From NCBI GenBank assembly GCA_021401465.1, contig JADDMT010000039.1, positions 1 to 64,000 of the forward strand: a stretch of DNA of 64,000 nucleotides, read 5' to 3'. Source of the stretch: Teratosphaeria epicoccoides. Lineage: Eukaryota > Ascomycota > Dothideomycetes > Mycosphaerellales > Teratosphaeriaceae. Each line of letters begins with the position of its first letter. The stretch's first letter is position 1. Position numbers and translations under genes: made by a program. Positions 62,501 through 64,000 of this stretch are shown here, one piece after another. The notes below the pieces were generated by a model. It ran no database searches and was not told where the DNA came from. It was given only the letters and a program-made list of their open reading frames with translations.

Positions 62501-64000
62501 TGCTTTCAGACAGACCTGCCAGGAGACGCAAGTCTGGGGACGAAGAGGATACGCATCGCGACTTTGACCGACCTGCAAGAAAGGGAAGGTTCAGAGCAGC
62601 TGTCCAAGAAGACGATGACGCCATGTCAGACATTGCGAATCGAGTTCTACGCCGCCAGTCCAAGTTTGCCGACGACGATGATGAAGTTGAGGAGAGAGGT
62701 GGTCGCAGTCGCGACCAGGGCCGGAAATCTCGTGGTCGACAACGGGACGATGACGATGAGGACGATGATGCCGCGGCTGCCAGGGAAGAGCGCAATATTC
62801 GAAAAAGAGAGCGGCAGGCGCGTGAGAGAGAGGCGAGGGAGTCCAAAGCTGCAGAGAAGAAGGCGAAACAAGAGGAGGAGAGGCACCAGCTGAAACTGCC
62901 TGACTTCATCAATGTTGCAACTCTTGCTCAGACGCTCGGTGTACGGTACGAGACCTTTGTCAGACGATTGGAAAGACTCGGTTACAACGACATCTTCCCG
63001 GGCAAAGTTCTGAACTCCGAGACCTCTGGCATGATTGCTATGGAGTACGACTACGATCCGGTCTTCGAGCCAGCCAATGAGGCTAACGAGAGGGATCTCA
63101 AGGCGAAACCCGAACCTGAAGACAAACAGAGCTTACCAGTGCGACCGCCTGTTGTGACCATCATGGGCCACGTTGATCATGGAAAGACCACCATCTTGGA
63201 CTATCTGCGGAAGAGCTCCGTCGCTGCCGGCGAAGCTGGGGGTATCACGCAGCATATCGGTGCTTTCAGCGTCCCACTCTCGAGCAGTGGAAAGACCATC
63301 ACCTTTCTGGACACACCGGGTCATGCTGCTTTCTTGACCATGCGGCAGCGTGGTGCAAACGTCACGGACATTGTGGTTTTGGTTGTTGCTGCTGACGACT
63401 CTGTCAAGCCTCAGACTCTCGAAGCACTAAAACATGCTCAGGCCGCCAAGGTACCCATCATCGTCGCTGTGAACAAGATTGACAAGCCAGAGGCAGATCT
63501 GCAACGCGTGAAGCAAGATCTCGCTCGTCATGGTGTTGAGATCGAGGACTTCGGAGGCGACGTCCAAGTCGTGCCTGTCAGCGGCAAGACTGGCGAAGGG
63601 ATGGATGCGCTTGAGGAGAACGTTGTGACGCTTTCTGAGATTCTGGATCACCGTGCCGAAACCGATGGACCAGTCGAAGGCTGGGTCCTCGAGGCCACGA
63701 CCAAGAACTATGGCCGTGTCGCTACGGTACTTGTACGCCGAGGTACGCTCAAGACTGGATCTGTCATTGTCGCTGGGCGATCATGGGCACGTGTTCGCAG
63801 TCTGCGCAACGAAGCCGGCCAGAGCGTCGAACAAGCTGGTCCAGGCACACCGGTCGAAGTCGACGGGTGGCGCGACCAACCTGTCGCCGGCGATGAAGTG
63901 CTCGAAGCGCCTAGCGAACAGAAGGCCACCGACGTGGTTGAGTACAGACTTGAGAAGGTTGAGCGCGAGAAGACTGCAGTTGACATGGAGGCTATCAACG
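59539..64000 (+). CDS. mitochondrial translation initiation factor IF-2, 3' end beyond window
   Basis: One open frame from the ATG at 59539 to the window edge (1487 codons). The start MQRTSELCLFCRLNIAPASI and then RRTLSTN is a mitochondrial presequence. An ATG at 59630 is in another phase and stops soon. About 1100 residues of low-complexity, Gln/Arg/Glu-rich sequence follow, including a CCHC zinc knuckle (C862, C865, H870, C875). From about 1118 come LPDFINVATLAQTLGVRYE (IF2_N-like) and then the GTPase: GHVDHGKTT at 1210-1218, DTPGHAAF, NKIDKPEAD. Domain II begins with NYGRVATVLVRRGTLK. IF-2 places initiator tRNA on the mitochondrial small subunit. The conserved core and the long extension agree with filamentous-fungal homologues, though the C-terminal domains lie outside. 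Confidence 0.92.
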   Translation, partial: MQRTSELCLFCRLNIAPASIINNRRTLSTNHVRRQQGAAAAAAVVQEPNDDGTPAPSTETQASTEDWDVDAKLSPDELRLREQWRISRKQREEELEELKRRSAASAAERAQQEEERKKSQQMMDEWRQEQAEKQRLHQGKSKQSEKQRPARAPTPKQEGNKEVNQQQEKKEQPKGSRRNQESRHRNEGSSSVTSSDQNRLFRRNYPREIGPYDQAKVFKRAGSSDEVNLRKYRVEVLEARNRPRGEPRDEHNRRTQQQRRGHRDNSSGHNHFPDDPFRSDRLTSYDRQPAKSVEKVAMPTFGGMTANMATDTRSAGDGWGSGPVQRARLVYNDAPIVQNDETADNDDMQPESRESSFEEDSDASAESDALQPHEPDGAYAQPGTAEHSVEGRVPSDGEAKAPPPDILSSQDNVGQISDDGRVSRSVQKAHLTNNDVSSAPEVDREIADVLDTSREHAHDAQAAEATSKPASNSSVTPHMDITQPAEDQSESLNPASQEPTVPDLRPEVADHAQVKPDDAGPHVLLEAKPFVTPPMQSTAQSGDSAQSNNEAVHQQRAKPPDLEPRVDDIPEPVDPQQLDEPMASMPQQQSPGADPFESFRSRWPTLTPQQRLAIADIILFGGPQPVAAQQVSSHERPAQHQPRNPIYKEAWQRQQQQKQQQPPPPPVPAEQRESARRPAATDTWDEASPTGQNGAAWGLDQRDPSPPSSITQQSKAQQDRTAQETQPSYQDDMSQPGESGYYATMFDPKEAYQQRRSSAANDVSADWQHLRRQRSQPPPSQHQELVAPPSQPIESAPEEQFSSDMVDRMFQKHKESRAPPPQPASPVHLRPNYDNPFAAPHVPQRFFPPSAIRARAKEDIVCGRCRQKGHHARDCTGPVAKQQESRFQGQGFRRQQPEQHQSQPLRSSDERQRQATNNRYDNLFQPREATNAMRNPNPFDPEASHSQVRQRLANPFASTSSEGEGLQHFSKAADKVEQRANFAPMHDMLSDRPARRRKSGDEEDTHRDFDRPARKGRFRAAVQEDDDAMSDIANRVLRRQSKFADDDDEVEERGGRSRDQGRKSRGRQRDDDDEDDDAAAAREERNIRKRERQAREREARESKAAEKKAKQEEERHQLKLPDFINVATLAQTLGVRYETFVRRLERLGYNDIFPGKVLNSETSGMIAMEYDYDPVFEPANEANERDLKAKPEPEDKQSLPVRPPVVTIMGHVDHGKTTILDYLRKSSVAAGEAGGITQHIGAFSVPLSSSGKTITFLDTPGHAAFLTMRQRGANVTDIVVLVVAADDSVKPQTLEALKHAQAAKVPIIVAVNKIDKPEADLQRVKQDLARHGVEIEDFGGDVQVVPVSGKTGEGMDALEENVVTLSEILDHRAETDGPVEGWVLEATTKNYGRVATVLVRRGTLKTGSVIVAGRSWARVRSLRNEAGQSVEQAGPGTPVEVDGWRDQPVAGDEVLEAPSEQKATDVVEYRLEKVEREKTAVDMEAIN

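Noticed and set aside
1..64000. tRNA, rRNA and CRISPR
   Set aside because: I scanned GTTCGA-like B-box words and found none with a matching A box and stem. No rRNA core motif. No regularly spaced direct repeats with unique spacers, and the organism is eukaryotic. A short tRNA could still have been missed by eye.

Overview
The window reads as nuclear DNA of a filamentous ascomycete. Genes are intron-poor. Most introns I could place are 50-65 bp, with GTAAGT/GTATGT-like donors and CTGAC-like branch sites. The gene set is typically fungal: Zn2Cys6 regulator, SEN15, SHY1/SURF1, RPN5, AIM18-type, DUF3074, metacaspase, sugar transporter. A secreted protein with the Hce2 (Ecp2 effector) pattern suggests a Dothideomycete, perhaps a plant-associated or rock/epiphytic Capnodiales/Mycosphaerellales relative. 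That placement is inference, because no marker sequence was compared.

Layout. 1-6.9 kb is gene-poor and holds a striking cluster of three hairpin-forming repeats (4204-4444). 6.9-11.1 kb has a broken secreted-protein gene, a mitochondrial carrier interrupted by an in-frame TAG, and a peroxisomal alpha/beta hydrolase ending in SKL. 11.9-30.99 kb is the dense housekeeping core: Zn2Cys6 factor, SHY1, UBX-domain protein, an unusual 972-residue protein with about eleven HTH/Myb-like repeats, RPN5, a 788-residue unknown, a small secreted Cys-rich protein and SEN15. 31-38 kb is eroded: an arrestin-like open frame without a start, and a pseudogene with two internal stops. 38.2-51.2 kb is again active: an unknown 236-residue protein, a thioredoxin-fold protein, AIM18-type protein, a three-exon sugar transporter, a DUF3074 protein and a five-exon metacaspase. 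51.2-57.2 kb contains two head-to-tail carboxylesterase remnants and a small mitochondrial LEA-like gene. 57.3-64 kb has the Hce2-type secreted protein, a UQCC2/CBP6-like assembly factor and the start of mitochondrial IF-2, cut by the window end.

How genes relate. There is no biosynthetic cluster. A mitochondrial theme recurs: carrier, SHY1, AIM18-type, LEA-like, complex III assembly factor, IF-2, and possibly the HTH-repeat protein, which begins with a presequence-like stretch. These genes are scattered and not operonic. Several genes carry single lesions while the rest of their frame is well kept, so either recent pseudogenisation or assembly error has to be considered at each. Exon boundaries given are my own reading of splice signals and frame continuity; no transcript data were available.
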